Source: Arsenophonus sp048493715
GTDB taxonomy: Bacteria > Pseudomonadota > Gammaproteobacteria > Enterobacterales > Enterobacteriaceae
Length of the DNA stretch: 64,000 bases
Assembly (NCBI GenBank): GCA_048493715.1
Contig: JBGDCZ010000013.1
Coordinates: forward strand, 1 to 64,000
Reading direction: 5' to 3'
Shown here: positions 9,481-19,025 of the stretch, piece after piece
Numbering within the stretch: position 1 is the stretch's first letter
Layout of the letters: each line of letters begins with the position of its first letter
Translations under genes and position numbers: made by a program
The notes under the pieces: model-generated
The model's input: only the letters and a program-made list of their open reading frames with translations
What the model was told of the DNA's origin: nothing
The model's database searches: none

Positions 9481-11961
9481 TTATTGACCAAACATCTCTT
9501 TCACCCAAGCAGGTGCATCATTACTATTTGCCTGCTGCTCATTTAAATTCAAGTTTGGCTTCAGTGATTGTACTCCTTGCTGACATAATGCTTGCGGATC
9601 CTCGGTCCAGACTGGCAGAACACGATAACCACCACCAGCACAGTTGAAACTGCCATCGTTATTCACTTGCATCTCCATAATTCCTTCTGGTAGGCGATTA
9701 TCCAATGCCAATGGGGTCTGATTTTCTAAATAACGACGATAAAGATGCAAGGCACCGCTTGCACCAGTAAGATTAGTCGGACCATTATTATCTCTCCCAA
9801 CCCAAGCGATTGTGACCTCCTTACCATCGATACCAGCAAACCAACTATCACGTAGATCATTAGTGGTTCCGGTCTTACCGGCTAAATGATATTTAGCAAA
9901 CTTATTCATTAATGAACGTGATGTTCCGCGTTCAACCACTTGCTGCATGCCATAAAGGGTTAGATAAGCCGCTTGCGGAGATACTGCTCGCTCTGCTGAT
10001 GGATAGCTTTGATAAAGTTCATTACCATCACCATCAATAACCGAGCGCAATGCCGATAATGACGCTCGATTCCCGCCACCACTGATGGTTTGAAACATTT
10101 GTGCTGTTTCCATTGGTGTTAAGTTCAACGCACCTAATAACATTGCCGGCACTTTTTCAATCACATCACTTGGCACACCAAGACGTACTAACACTCTACT
10201 AACCTGATCCAATCCAACACTTAAACCAATATTAACCGTAGGGATATTCAACGAACTGGCCAAGGCATCAATCAACATGACCTGCCCGCGAAAACGGCGA
10301 TCATAATTTTTCGGCTCCCATATTTGGTTATCAAATTTGACAGTTATTGGCTCATCAGGTATCCAAGTATTTAAACGAAAACGATCAGGTTCACTTAATG
10401 CAGTGAGATAAGTCGATGGCTTAGCCAATGAACCAATTGAGCGACGAGCATTTAATGCCCGGTTAAAACCAGAGTATTGTGGTTGAGATCCGCCGACCAT
10501 AGCGCGAATTTCACCATTAATACGATCAACTACTACTATTGCGCCTTCTAGATCAGGCAGTTTACGTGTTTTACGTAAATCTGCTATCCCCCGCTCCACT
10601 GCATTTTCAGCCGCCTGCTGCGAGACTGGATCTAGCGTGGTAAATATCTTAGAACCAGAAAGATTATTCACCCTATCGCCTAATTTTTCAGCCAATTCCT
10701 GCCGAACGAGCTGCATAAAGGCAGGTTGTGGGTTCAAAACATCACTTCTCGGCTTTACACCTAAGGGTCGAGCACTCAAGATACTATACATTTCATGATC
10801 GATAATTTCGCGTGTTTCTAACAGTTTCAAAACCAAATTGCGGCGTTCAAGTGCCAGCTTAGGATTACGCCATGGATTATATAGTGACGCTCCTTTCACC
10901 ATACCGACTAATAACGCTTGTTGATCGATACTTAACTCATCGATTGGTCGACCGAAATAATAGAGACTAGCAAGTGGAAAACCACGAATTTGGTCATCCC
11001 CGCTTTGACCTAAATAAACCTCATTTAGGTAAAGCTCAAGGATACGTTCTTTGCTATAACGAGAATCCATTAAAATCGCCATATAAGCTTCATTAGCCTT
11101 ACGTATTAGCGTTCTTTCATTACTTAAAAATAAGTTTTTAACTAGTTGTTGTGTTAGCGTACTGCCACCTTGAACGGTCTTACCAGCCATTAAATTAGCA
11201 ATAACGGCGCGTCCAATAGAATAAATACTTACTCCATCATGTTCATAAAAATGGCGGTCTTCAGTTTCAAGTAATATTTTAACTAATGAATCAGGGAAAT
11301 CTTCTCTGGGCAATACTAAACGTTGCTCATTATTAGCCGATTGCATCATAGTGATAAGTTTAGGATCAAGCCGGAAAAAGCCAAATGAACGGCCATTTTC
11401 CATATTGGTAATATTGGTGAGCCGAGTCCGTTCAAAACTTAATTTAGCTAAAATTTGTTCTTCTCTTTGATCAGGAAAGGTAAATGGCCGACGTAGCATC
11501 TCTATCCCGTTACCTTTTACAATATATTCACCTGGTAAAATAATTTTATTTACCTTCCGATATTGCATGCCATCTAATAATCGGATCATTTCTTCCTTAC
11601 TGTAATTCATCCCCGGTTCAAGATTAATCATTCGACCATAAACAGCCGCAGGCAAATCCCAAACTTTTCCATCTAAGCGCTGACTAATTTTCTGATATAA
11701 ATAGATACCATAGACACCAATTAACAATGCCAGAACTATGGCAATTTTGACAAACAACCAAAACCAACGCCATTTATCTTTAGGTGGCCGAGACTTATTG
11801 TCTTTATTTGCCATTAGTTCTTCTTCCTCGTTGTCATCAATATCTTCATACTCATAATCATAGCTGTCTAAACGGTTATTCTGATGAGATTTTGATTTTT
11901 TACTAATGGGCTTTTTCTTAGATCTCCGCCCAATAGGTTCATAATTATCATTGTTAAACAT
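9481..11961 (-). CDS. mrcB: MrcB, penicillin-binding protein 1B
   Basis: Bifunctional class A PBP that polymerises and cross-links peptidoglycan. It has an acidic, lysine-rich cytoplasmic tail, one membrane segment at about residues 70-92 (IAIVLALLIGVYGIYLY) and the UB2H domain that contacts LpoB. The transglycosylase domain has EDRHFYEHDG (catalytic Glu), QGGSTLTQQLVKNLFL and RKANEAYMAILMDSRYSKERILELYLNEVYLG. The transpeptidase domain has SIGSLAKP (SxxK serine and lysine), SSLN (SxN) and KTGTT (KTG). The 826 residues compare with 844 in E. coli. In E. coli fhuACDB separates mrcB from hemL; here the two are 47 bp apart, so the ferrichrome uptake genes are absent from this locus. Confidence 0.97.
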   Translation of the reverse strand: MFNNDNYEPIGRRSKKKPISKKSKSHQNNRLDSYDYEYEDIDDNEEEELMANKDNKSRPPKDKWRWFWLFVKIAIVLALLIGVYGIYLYQKISQRLDGKVWDLPAAVYGRMINLEPGMNYSKEEMIRLLDGMQYRKVNKIILPGEYIVKGNGIEMLRRPFTFPDQREEQILAKLSFERTRLTNITNMENGRSFGFFRLDPKLITMMQSANNEQRLVLPREDFPDSLVKILLETEDRHFYEHDGVSIYSIGRAVIANLMAGKTVQGGSTLTQQLVKNLFLSNERTLIRKANEAYMAILMDSRYSKERILELYLNEVYLGQSGDDQIRGFPLASLYYFGRPIDELSIDQQALLVGMVKGASLYNPWRNPKLALERRNLVLKLLETREIIDHEMYSILSARPLGVKPRSDVLNPQPAFMQLVRQELAEKLGDRVNNLSGSKIFTTLDPVSQQAAENAVERGIADLRKTRKLPDLEGAIVVVDRINGEIRAMVGGSQPQYSGFNRALNARRSIGSLAKPSTYLTALSEPDRFRLNTWIPDEPITVKFDNQIWEPKNYDRRFRGQVMLIDALASSLNIPTVNIGLSVGLDQVSRVLVRLGVPSDVIEKVPAMLLGALNLTPMETAQMFQTISGGGNRASLSALRSVIDGDGNELYQSYPSAERAVSPQAAYLTLYGMQQVVERGTSRSLMNKFAKYHLAGKTGTTNDLRDSWFAGIDGKEVTIAWVGRDNNGPTNLTGASGALHLYRRYLENQTPLALDNRLPEGIMEMQVNNDGSFNCAGGGYRVLPVWTEDPQALCQQGVQSLKPNLNLNEQQANSNDAPAWVKEMFGQ

Positions 11962-12260
11962 GGTATAAAATCAATCGTTATTTACTAATTCATTTATATT
12001 TTTATATTTGTCCAAGATCTTAAGCATAATTTACAGATATTTCTTTCATATATCTTATTAAAATAGCATTTTAATCATAATTAAAATAAGCAAAATAGTA
12101 GTTTTAAATCCTGATGATAATCGTTGTTACTACTACCTAATCAATAACACCATCAAGCCACTAATTTACATGAAAAAGCAACTATTATTACTTTTAGCGC
12201 CAAACATTGTAGCATCGCTTTTATCTTTCGCAGAATCTGTTACAACCGGAGTAAGCACCT
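11962..12260. other. Spacer where hrpB and thpR are expected
   Basis: About 300 bp of AT-rich sequence upstream of mrcB. By E. coli synteny hrpB (minus) and thpR/ligT (plus) should lie here. I recognise no convincing remnant of either, so both appear deleted. Confidence 0.5.
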
Positions 12261-12929
12261 ATGTATCGGTTCCCACCATTAAAATCAGCCCAATTAATGA
12301 AACGTTATAAACGTTTTCTCTCTGATGTTATTACACCATCTGGTAAATTACTAACCATTCATTGTGCCAATACTGGTGCCATGACCGACTGTGCAATTCC
12401 GGGAGATACTGTTTGATACTCAACATCGAATAATGTTAAACGAAAATGTCCCCATAGCTGGGAGCTGACACAAACCCAAACTGGTGATTGGATTTGCGTT
12501 AATACTCTGCGGGCAAATGATCTGATTAGTCAATCAATAGCAGAAAATAAAATTCCAGAATTATCCGATTATAATAACATTAGCCGGGAAGTGAAATATG
12601 GTGTAGAAAATAGCTGAATCGATCTTTTACTGAAGAAAAAACAGCAGGCTAACTGCTACATCGAAGTAAAATCGGTCACTCTATGTAGAAAACAATATCG
12701 GCTACTTTCCTGATGCTCTTACAATAAGAGGCCAAAAACATCTAGGTGAACCATCATTGATAGCTGAAAGAAGCGAAAGAGCAGTTTTATTCTTTGCCGT
12801 ACTTCATACTGGTATAAAAAAATGTCTGTTGCAACCCATATCGATTCTCATTATGCTGCGCTTTTATAGCAAGCAATAGATCTCGGTATTGAAATACTCT
12901 GCTATCAGATTAAAATTTCAGAAAAATAG
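12261..12929 (+). pseudogene. sfsA: Broken sfsA
   Basis: SfsA is a conserved DNA-binding/nuclease-like protein first linked to maltose gene expression. Reading from ATG 12261 gives MYRFPPLKSAQLMKRYKRFL, then SDVITPSGKLLTIHCANTGAMTDC, and stops at a TGA in what should be DTVWYSTS (12414-12416). The same frame continues through WELTQTQTG and VNTLRAN, meets another TGA, then SYIEVKSVTL-like blocks and an ICVLHTG-like segment in shifted frames. The last recognisable stretch is LGIEILCYQIKIS. Placement directly before dksA is the normal enteric order. Confidence 0.85.
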
Positions 12930-12993
12930 TTATTATTGGATATAAAAAATACCATTTATTTAATAAACCAAGCTATTACATTATCTTAGGCGA

Positions 12994-13125
12994 AATTCGT
13001 TTTACATGCAAAAGGAAGATAACACGCGCATATCGCCCTGGTAGAGTAAAACGAATTGTAAGGACCATTGCCAAGTATAGAGCGTTCTGCTATTTATAGC
13101 GACCTTAGTTTTTCCCCTTAAGGGG
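12994..13125 (+). promoter_or_regulatory. Structured leader upstream of dksA
   Basis: A perfect 12-bp inverted repeat, AATTCGTTTTAC at 12994-13005 and GTAAAACGAATT at 13046-13057, brackets a 40-nt loop. It is followed by the palindrome CCCCTTAAGGGG at 13114-13125 and then GTCTTTT, which looks like an intrinsic terminator. The block ends 34 nt before the dksA start. It could be an attenuator, an mRNA leader structure or a short RNA; the sequence alone cannot separate these. Confidence 0.45.
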
Positions 13126-13159
13126 GTCTTTTGAATATTGCGTGTGTAGGAGAAGCATT

Positions 13160-13615
13160 ATGCAAGAAGGACAAAAACCTAAAACCTCGTCCTTAAGCAT
13201 TCTCGCCATCGCTGGGGTAGAGCCCTACCAAGAAAAGCCAGGCGAAGAGTACATGAACGAAGCCCAATTGGAACATTTTAAGCGTATTCTCGAAGCATGG
13301 CGCAATCAACTCAGAGATGAAGTCGACCGCACTGTAACTCATATGCAGGATGAGGCCGCCAATTTCCCCGATCCCGTTGATAGAGCGGCACAGGAAGAAG
13401 AATTTAGTCTTGAGTTACGTAATCGCGATCGCGAACGTAAGTTGATTAAAAAAATCGAGAAAACACTAAAAAAAGTTGAAGATGAAGATTTTGGTTATTG
13501 CGAAAGTTGTGGTGTTGAAATTGGTATTCGCCGCTTAGAAGCTCGCCCAACAGCTGATTTATGTATTGATTGCAAAACATTAGCTGAACTACGTGAAAAA
13601 CAGATGGCAGGTTAG
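13160..13615 (+). CDS. dksA: DksA, RNA polymerase secondary-channel regulator
   Basis: Binds the RNAP secondary channel and potentiates ppGpp. The 151 residues are almost identical to E. coli DksA. Features: N-terminal helix, coiled coil with the tip aspartates in FPDPVDRAAQEEEF, and the four-cysteine zinc finger CESCGVEIG and CIDCK. Start at 13160 (MQEGQKPKTSSLS) follows AGGAGA at 13148-13153; an in-frame ATG at 13142 is not conserved. Retention alongside RelA keeps the ppGpp circuit complete. A perfect hairpin terminator follows at 13634. Confidence 0.98.
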   Translation: MQEGQKPKTSSLSILAIAGVEPYQEKPGEEYMNEAQLEHFKRILEAWRNQLRDEVDRTVTHMQDEAANFPDPVDRAAQEEEFSLELRNRDRERKLIKKIEKTLKKVEDEDFGYCESCGVEIGIRRLEARPTADLCIDCKTLAELREKQMAG

Positions 13616-13633
13616 CCAATAAATACACTAAAA

Positions 13634-13659
13634 ATACGGTACACATAAGTGTACCGTAT
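13634..13659 (+). terminator. Perfect hairpin after dksA
   Basis: ATACGGTACAC, loop ATAA, GTGTACCGTAT: an 11-bp perfect stem at 13634-13659. The following tract is CCTTC rather than poly-T, so it may be a weak terminator or an mRNA-protecting hairpin between dksA and gluQ. Confidence 0.6.
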
Positions 13660-13671
13660 CCTTCAAAATCA

Positions 13672-14574
13672 ATGAGTAATTTAAAAATTACTAAAGCTTT
13701 GCCCTATATTGGTCGCTTTGCGCCATCCCCAACCGGAGATCTCCACTTCGGATCGTTAGTTACTGCGCTGGGTAGCTACCTACAGGCCAGAAAAAATCAA
13801 GGACAATGGCATGTCAGGATCGATGACATTGATACCACTAGAGAAGTAGCCGGCGCTGCTGATTGTATTCTAAAAACTTTAGATCATTACGGCTTACATT
13901 GGGATGGTCAAATTATCTATCAATCACAGCGCCACGATATTTACCATGATACCTTAGTGCAACTAAAGAAGAGCCATGCCTGCTACTATTGTCGTTGTAC
14001 ACGTCAACGTATTAATACTCTTGGTGGTTATTACGACGCTCATTGCCGCAATCTTGGCTTATCTTGTGATGCGGCAGCTTTAAGAATAATCCACTCAAAA
14101 CCGGTATATGGCTTTTATGATAAATTACAAGGTAATTATATAGCGCCCTCCTCTTTGGCCAAAGAGGACTTTATTATTGTTCGCAAAGATAATTTATTTG
14201 CCTATAATCTTGTCGTTGTGATTGACGACCATAACCAAGGTGTGACCGAAGTCGTTCGTGGTGCTGACCTGATCACTCCAACTTTTAGACAAATTTCTCT
14301 CTACCAATATCTGGCTTTTCCACTACCAAAATATTTACATCTACCCTTAGCACTAAATCGTTCACTTAATAAACTCTCTAAACAAAATCATACCCCACCA
14401 CTCCCTATCAACGATCCAAGGCCTATTTTGATTGATGCATTAAATTTTTTATCACAAACCGCTATTATTAATTGGCAAGACCTTAGTACTGAACAAATAC
14501 TCAGCCAAGCTGTACAAAATTGGCAATTAAATAATATTCAACCAGGCGGGCGAATTGTTACAAATTATGATTAA
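13672..14574 (+). CDS. gluQ: GluQ (GluQ-RS), glutamyl-Q tRNA(Asp) synthetase
   Basis: A truncated glutamyl-tRNA synthetase paralogue that activates glutamate and attaches it to the queuosine base at position 34 of tRNA(Asp). The HIGH-like signature is in GRFAPSPTGDLHFGSLVTAL, and the KMSKS-like signature is KLSKQ. A zinc site is formed by CYYCRCTR with Cys further on. There is no anticodon-binding domain, as expected for the family. The 300 residues compare with 308 in E. coli. Its substrate exists only if queuosine is made or salvaged, which fits the intact queD and queE at the other end of the window. Confidence 0.95.
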   Translation: MSNLKITKALPYIGRFAPSPTGDLHFGSLVTALGSYLQARKNQGQWHVRIDDIDTTREVAGAADCILKTLDHYGLHWDGQIIYQSQRHDIYHDTLVQLKKSHACYYCRCTRQRINTLGGYYDAHCRNLGLSCDAAALRIIHSKPVYGFYDKLQGNYIAPSSLAKEDFIIVRKDNLFAYNLVVVIDDHNQGVTEVVRGADLITPTFRQISLYQYLAFPLPKYLHLPLALNRSLNKLSKQNHTPPLPINDPRPILIDALNFLSQTAIINWQDLSTEQILSQAVQNWQLNNIQPGGRIVTNYD

Positions 14575-14673
14575 TCAGCAATTTTTATCCTAGTTAGGCA
14601 TTCTCAAAAAAAATCCTATAAGATATGATTAATTATTAGTATTTATTTTTTGACTAAAATCGCATTAGATATC

Positions 14674-14686
14674 GAGGTGTATTATT
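14674..14686 (+). promoter_or_regulatory. Ribosome site and AUU start codon of pcnB
   Basis: GAGGTG at 14674-14679 is followed after 4 nt by ATT at 14684-14686. Reading from this ATT gives FTRVAKFCRNLLIREE, which aligns with the E. coli PcnB N-terminus (FTRVANFCRKVL). It is in frame with the rest of the gene, and no ATG, GTG or TTG is available there. E. coli pcnB is a known AUU-initiated gene, so the rare start is conserved. Confidence 0.85.
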
Positions 14687-16225
14687 TTTACCCGGGTAGC
14701 CAAATTCTGTCGTAATTTATTGATACGAGAAGAAAAAAACAATCTAACCAAACAGAAATCTTATGATAGTTCTACGTCTAACAGTAAGTCCAAGACTACC
14801 GTAACAGCTTTACTAACAAAGAAATATCGGAGTAAAAAAATCATTAAAAGTGATCAATTAGCAGATAAACTTACCCCTGCTTCTGCTATAAATACTTCAA
14901 TATCCATAATTCCACGAGATAAGCACCCTATCTCGCGAAAAGACATCAGTGATAATGCACTGAAGGTTCTTTATCGCCTAAATAATGCTGGCTATGAAGC
15001 ATATCTGGTTGGTGGTAGCGTCAGAGATTTGCTATTAGGTAAAAAACCTAAGGACTTTGACGTTACCACCAATGCAACTCCAGAACAAATTCGCAAATTA
15101 TTTCGTAATTGCCGGCTAGTCGGGCGCCGTTTCCGCTTAGCACATATTATGTTTGGTTATGAAATTATTGAAGTTGCCACTTTTCGTGGTTCTCACGAAC
15201 AAACCAATACGAATAACAAGGATCAGGCTCATCAAGCACAAAGTGGTATGTTACTGAGAGACAATATTTTCGGTACCATTGAAGACGATGCCATTCGACG
15301 TGACTTTACCATCAATAGCCTATATTACAGAATCAACGATTTTTCCCTACGTGATTACGTCGGTGGATTTGAGGATCTAAAAAATGGCATTATTCGTTTA
15401 ATTGGTGATCCAAAAATCCGTTATCGAGAAGATCCTGTTAGGATGCTGCGTGCTATACGATTTGCTTGCAAACTGAATATGCAAATTGATGCTAATACTG
15501 CCAAGTTTATTCCACAACTGGCATTTTTATTAAAAGACATTCCATCAGCACGACTCTTTGAAGAGTCGCTTAAACTATTACAGACTGGTCAAGGTTATCA
15601 GACCTATCAACAATTAAAGCGTTATAATCTTTTTCAATCTTTATTTCCGCTAGTCGAACGACACTTTACCAGCAATGATGATTCGCCGATGGAACTTATA
15701 ATTAATCAAGTGCTGCAAGATACGGATTATCGAATAAAAAATAATAAACGGGTTAATCCTGCATTCTTATTTGTAACCATGTTATGGTATCCACTGGTAG
15801 AGCATGCAGAAAGACTTTCACAAGAAAGTGGTTTACCCTATTACGAAGCTTTCGCTATCGCAATGAATGATATCCTCGATGAACAATGCCGTTCTATCGC
15901 TATCCCTAAACGACTTACCTCTACAATGCGTGATATCTGGCAACTGCAATTGAGACTACCACGGCGGCAAAGGAAAAAAGCAGAAAAGTTACTTGAACAT
16001 CCAAAATTTCGTGCTGCGTTTGATCTTCTTGAGCTACGCGTCAACGTAGAACAGCGACGAGAATTAGTAGAATTGACGCATTGGTGGACTGAGTTTCAAC
16101 AAGCAAATAATACCCTACAGCATGAAATGATCTCAGAGCTTGGTAATATACCACCCCATCGTCGTAGCGGGACGCGTCGCCGCAATCATAGCCACCGTAA
16201 ACAGTTAAAAAAACAACAGAGTTAA
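14684..16225 (+). CDS. pcnB: PcnB, poly(A) polymerase I (AUU start)
   Basis: Adds poly(A) tails to RNA 3' ends, promoting decay. It is a class II nucleotidyltransferase: GYEAYLVGGSVRDLLLGKKPKDFDV holds the GG-x9-DxD catalytic signature, and RRLVGRRFRLAH, RRDFTINSLYY and REDPVRMLRAIRFACKL follow. A basic, arginine-rich C-terminal tail is typical of PAP I. From the AUU at 14684 the protein has 513 residues, longer than the 465 of E. coli because of a lysine/serine-rich insert near residues 15-65. A start at ATG 14720 would drop the conserved FTRVA segment. It lies upstream of folK with a 5-bp gap. Confidence 0.93.
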   Translation: MFTRVAKFCRNLLIREEKNNLTKQKSYDSSTSNSKSKTTVTALLTKKYRSKKIIKSDQLADKLTPASAINTSISIIPRDKHPISRKDISDNALKVLYRLNNAGYEAYLVGGSVRDLLLGKKPKDFDVTTNATPEQIRKLFRNCRLVGRRFRLAHIMFGYEIIEVATFRGSHEQTNTNNKDQAHQAQSGMLLRDNIFGTIEDDAIRRDFTINSLYYRINDFSLRDYVGGFEDLKNGIIRLIGDPKIRYREDPVRMLRAIRFACKLNMQIDANTAKFIPQLAFLLKDIPSARLFEESLKLLQTGQGYQTYQQLKRYNLFQSLFPLVERHFTSNDDSPMELIINQVLQDTDYRIKNNKRVNPAFLFVTMLWYPLVEHAERLSQESGLPYYEAFAIAMNDILDEQCRSIAIPKRLTSTMRDIWQLQLRLPRRQRKKAEKLLEHPKFRAAFDLLELRVNVEQRRELVELTHWWTEFQQANNTLQHEMISELGNIPPHRRSGTRRRNHSHRKQLKKQQS

Positions 16226-16230
16226 TAAAG

Positions 16231-16710
16231 ATGGATCGTGTTTATATCGCTATTGGCAGCAATCTAAATGACCCTTTACAACAAGTACAAAGTGCCATTA
16301 AGGCATTGTATCAACTACCTAATACCAATCCAGTTGCTGTTTCTTCTTTTTACCGCTCTAAACCTATGGGGCCACAAGATCAACCTGACTATCTCAATGC
16401 AGTTATCGCTTTAGATACTGAGTTATTACCTGAAATCCTACTTAAACATACCCAATCTATTGAGTTAAAGCATGGCAGAACACGTAAAGCCGATCGCTGG
16501 GGAGCGAGGATGCTCGATTTAGACATTATGTTATACGGCCAGCAAATTATTCAAACAGCTAATTTAACTATTCCTCATTATGGCCTTAAAGAACGGGAAT
16601 TTATGCTTTATCCATTAGCAGAAATTGCACCTAAGCTACATTTCCCAGACGGCGAATTACTCAGTGAGCGATTGCTGCTAATTGCAAAAAATGGACTGAC
16701 CTTGTGGTAA
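16231..16710 (+). CDS. folK: FolK, 6-hydroxymethyl-7,8-dihydropterin pyrophosphokinase
   Basis: Transfers pyrophosphate from ATP to hydroxymethyldihydropterin in folate synthesis. The 159 residues match the E. coli protein. Conserved blocks: YIAIGSNLNDPLQQV, the SSFYRSKPMGPQDQPDYLNAV loop, RWGARMLDLDIMLYG with the two metal-binding aspartates, and IPHYGLKEREFMLYPLAEIAP. It sits 5 bp after pcnB and is probably cotranscribed. The 288 bp that follow hold no remnant of panB, the usual next gene. Confidence 0.96.
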   Translation: MDRVYIAIGSNLNDPLQQVQSAIKALYQLPNTNPVAVSSFYRSKPMGPQDQPDYLNAVIALDTELLPEILLKHTQSIELKHGRTRKADRWGARMLDLDIMLYGQQIIQTANLTIPHYGLKEREFMLYPLAEIAPKLHFPDGELLSERLLLIAKNGLTLW

Positions 16711-16998
16711 GTTAGCCGATCATTTAATTCACTATAAAGCAATCGCCACTTAAAATGTGTACTAACAGCAAACAAAGCTAGTTATTGCCGTGAACAAAAC
16801 TAAGGCAATGATTAAACCGCTAGCACACCCTCGCCATACACAAAATGTTAGTTATTACCCCAATACCGCCAAACAATATTGTCTAACTTTAGCGCAAACA
16901 AATGACAGACAATATTTATCCGGCTTTGTCATACTCATTTTGCATAATAAATAGATAACCAGGAATAACTTTAAAAAAGAGAAAGTCAGGAGCTAGCT

Positions 16999-17787
16999 AT
17001 GCTAATTGTTGAAACAATCCCAATCCTTCGTCGTGAAATTCGTCGCTGGCAACAGCAAGGGAAGCGTATTGCTTACGTCGCTACCAAGGGAAAACTGCAT
17101 GAAGGCCACTCAGCGCTGATAAAAGCCGCTGAACAAACCGCAGAGCAACTTTGCAAGAAGACTGCGAAAAACTAAAATCTTTCAAAGTTGATATTATTTT
17201 TTCTCCCTCGCTGTCAACCATTTATCCTAATGATCAGACTAAACAAACCTATGTAGAAGTACCTGAGTTAACAAATATTCTCGAAGGTGCTAACCCACAA
17301 GGTCATTTTAGACATGTTGCTACGCTAACAACTAAATTTTTAATTTAATTCAACCTGATATTGCATTATTTGGTGAAAAAGATTTTCAACAATTGCAAGA
17401 GTTATTCACCAAATGGTGTCAGATTTAGCATTTGATATTACAATTATCTCAGTATCTACTGTGCGTGATCAAAATGGTTTAGCATTAAGTACACGCAACA
17501 CATTACTTACCCGTGAACAACCACAAATTGCACCTAAACTCTATCAAGTGATGATCAACATTAGTAAACAGTTAGTTAGCGGTGAACGTAATATTAAAGC
17601 CATCTTAAATATTGGCAAACAACAATTACATGAAGCCGGCTTTACGTCACAATCCTTATTTATTTGTTATGCAAATACCCTACAACCATTAACTAATCAC
17701 AGCAAAAAAGCTGTGATCCTAATACTACTGCTATTAGGGCAAACATGTTTGATTGATAATTTACAAGTTACTCTGTCAGCAAACTAA
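16999..17787 (+). pseudogene. panC: Broken panC, pantothenate synthetase
   Basis: PanC joins pantoate and beta-alanine. The frame opens at ATG 16999 with MLIVETIPILRREIRR and the nucleotide-binding KLHEGHS motif. It then loses about 25 codons (the segment containing the family's SIFVNPMQF motif) and shifts frame into QEDCEKLKSFKVDIIF. A further shift occurs after HVATLTTKF before NLIQPDIALFGEKDFQQL, and another before DQNGLALSTRNTLLT. The tail LLGQTCLIDNLQV is intact. Two ribosome-like AGGAG bases precede the ATG. Together with the absent panB and broken panD this removes the pathway. Confidence 0.92.
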
Positions 17788-17822
17788 ATTTTATGTATAT
17801 AAATTGTAAGGTTAGGGAAATC

Positions 17823-18192
17823 ATGCTACGAACAATGTTACAAGGTAAATTGAATCAAGTTAAAGTAACACAATAATGAAGACTGTTGTGCTATCGACCA
17901 CAATTTTATGGATGCAGCCGGCATATTTAGAGTATGAAGCCATTGATATTTATGACGTTGAAGATGGTGAGCGTTTCTCAACCTATCCATTGCCGCAAAA
18001 CGTGGTTCAAAAATTATTTCAGTTAATGGTGCTGCCGCCCGGCACGTCGCCGTTGATGATCGTTTAATCATCTGCTCATATGTTCAGATTGAAGACGAAA
18101 ATAGCCATAGTCATAAACATAATGTCGCCTATTTTGACGAGAATAATAAAATGTGTAGCTTAGCAAATACCATTCCGATACAGGTCGCATAA
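17823..18192 (+). pseudogene. panD: Broken panD, aspartate 1-decarboxylase
   Basis: PanD makes beta-alanine from aspartate after self-cleavage at Gly24-Ser25. The start MLRTMLQGKLNQVKVTQ is clear, then TAA interrupts. A shifted frame gives CAIDHNFMDAAGIF, another EAIDIYDVEDGERFSTYPL, and another ISVNGAAARHVAVDDRLII. The end AYFDENNKM and IPIQVA reaches the stop at 18190-18192. The Gly-Ser processing site region is destroyed by the first shift. Confidence 0.9.
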
Positions 18193-18251
18193 AACTCACT
18201 AGCTAAAAAATAGCGCAAGTGCTTGTCTATATTTGCATCGCGCTCTAAGCA

Positions 18252-19025
18252 TCAAGTTCTTAACCCTTGTCCTTTCTCAATTAAGTACCAAGTTATGGCA
18301 TATAAAATAACAATGAAAATTACTAATATCGATAAGGTAATAGATAATGTAACATCACTAATGCCTAGAAATCCATAACGTAGCCCACTGATCATATAGA
18401 CAATCGGATTAAACTTAGATACCATTTGCCAAAATTCAGGCAAAAGAGACAAAGAATAAAAAACGCCACCTAAATAAGTTAATGGTGTTAACACAAAGGT
18501 AGGAATAATACTTATATCATCAAATGTTTTAGCAAATATGGCATTAACTAACCCAGCTAACGAAAACAAAATTGCTGTCATTAATATGGTAATAATGACC
18601 ACCGACCATGAATAGATGTGTAATGGTACAAAAAATAGCGAAACAATAGTGACCAAAATAGCAACCAATACCCCTCTAGCCACTCCGCCGCCAACAAATC
18701 CAATTATCACAATATGGGTGGGAACTGGCGCAACCAACAATTCTTCAATACTTTTTTGAAATTTTGCTCCAAAGAAAGAGGAGCAAACATTAGCATAAGC
18801 GTTAGTAACCACTGACATCATAATCAAGCCAGGAACAATAAACTGCATGTAATTCACACCATCCATATTGCCAATTCTGGCACCAATTAAACTACCAAAA
18901 ATAATAAAATAGAGCGACATGGTGATGACAGGAGGTAATAAAGTTTGTACCCAAATTCGTGCAAAACGGGTTATTTCTTTGAGCCAGATGGTTTTCATCG
19001 CCACCCAGTAGAGCTGAATCATCAA
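18252..19025 (-). CDS. yadH: YadH, ABC-2 type transporter permease
   Basis: Inner-membrane permease of the ABC-2 family, partner of YadG; the substrate is not established. The 257 residues match the E. coli length and align throughout. Six hydrophobic segments are visible, with MMSVVTNAYANVCSSFFGAKFQKSIEELLVAPVPTH as the cytoplasmic signature region and FVLTPLTYLGGVFYSLSLLP near the end. Its start overlaps the yadG stop by 4 bp, indicating translational coupling. Confidence 0.95.
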   Translation of the reverse strand: MMIQLYWVAMKTIWLKEITRFARIWVQTLLPPVITMSLYFIIFGSLIGARIGNMDGVNYMQFIVPGLIMMSVVTNAYANVCSSFFGAKFQKSIEELLVAPVPTHIVIIGFVGGGVARGVLVAILVTIVSLFFVPLHIYSWSVVIITILMTAILFSLAGLVNAIFAKTFDDISIIPTFVLTPLTYLGGVFYSLSLLPEFWQMVSKFNPIVYMISGLRYGFLGISDVTLSITLSILVIFIVILYAITWYLIEKGQGLRT

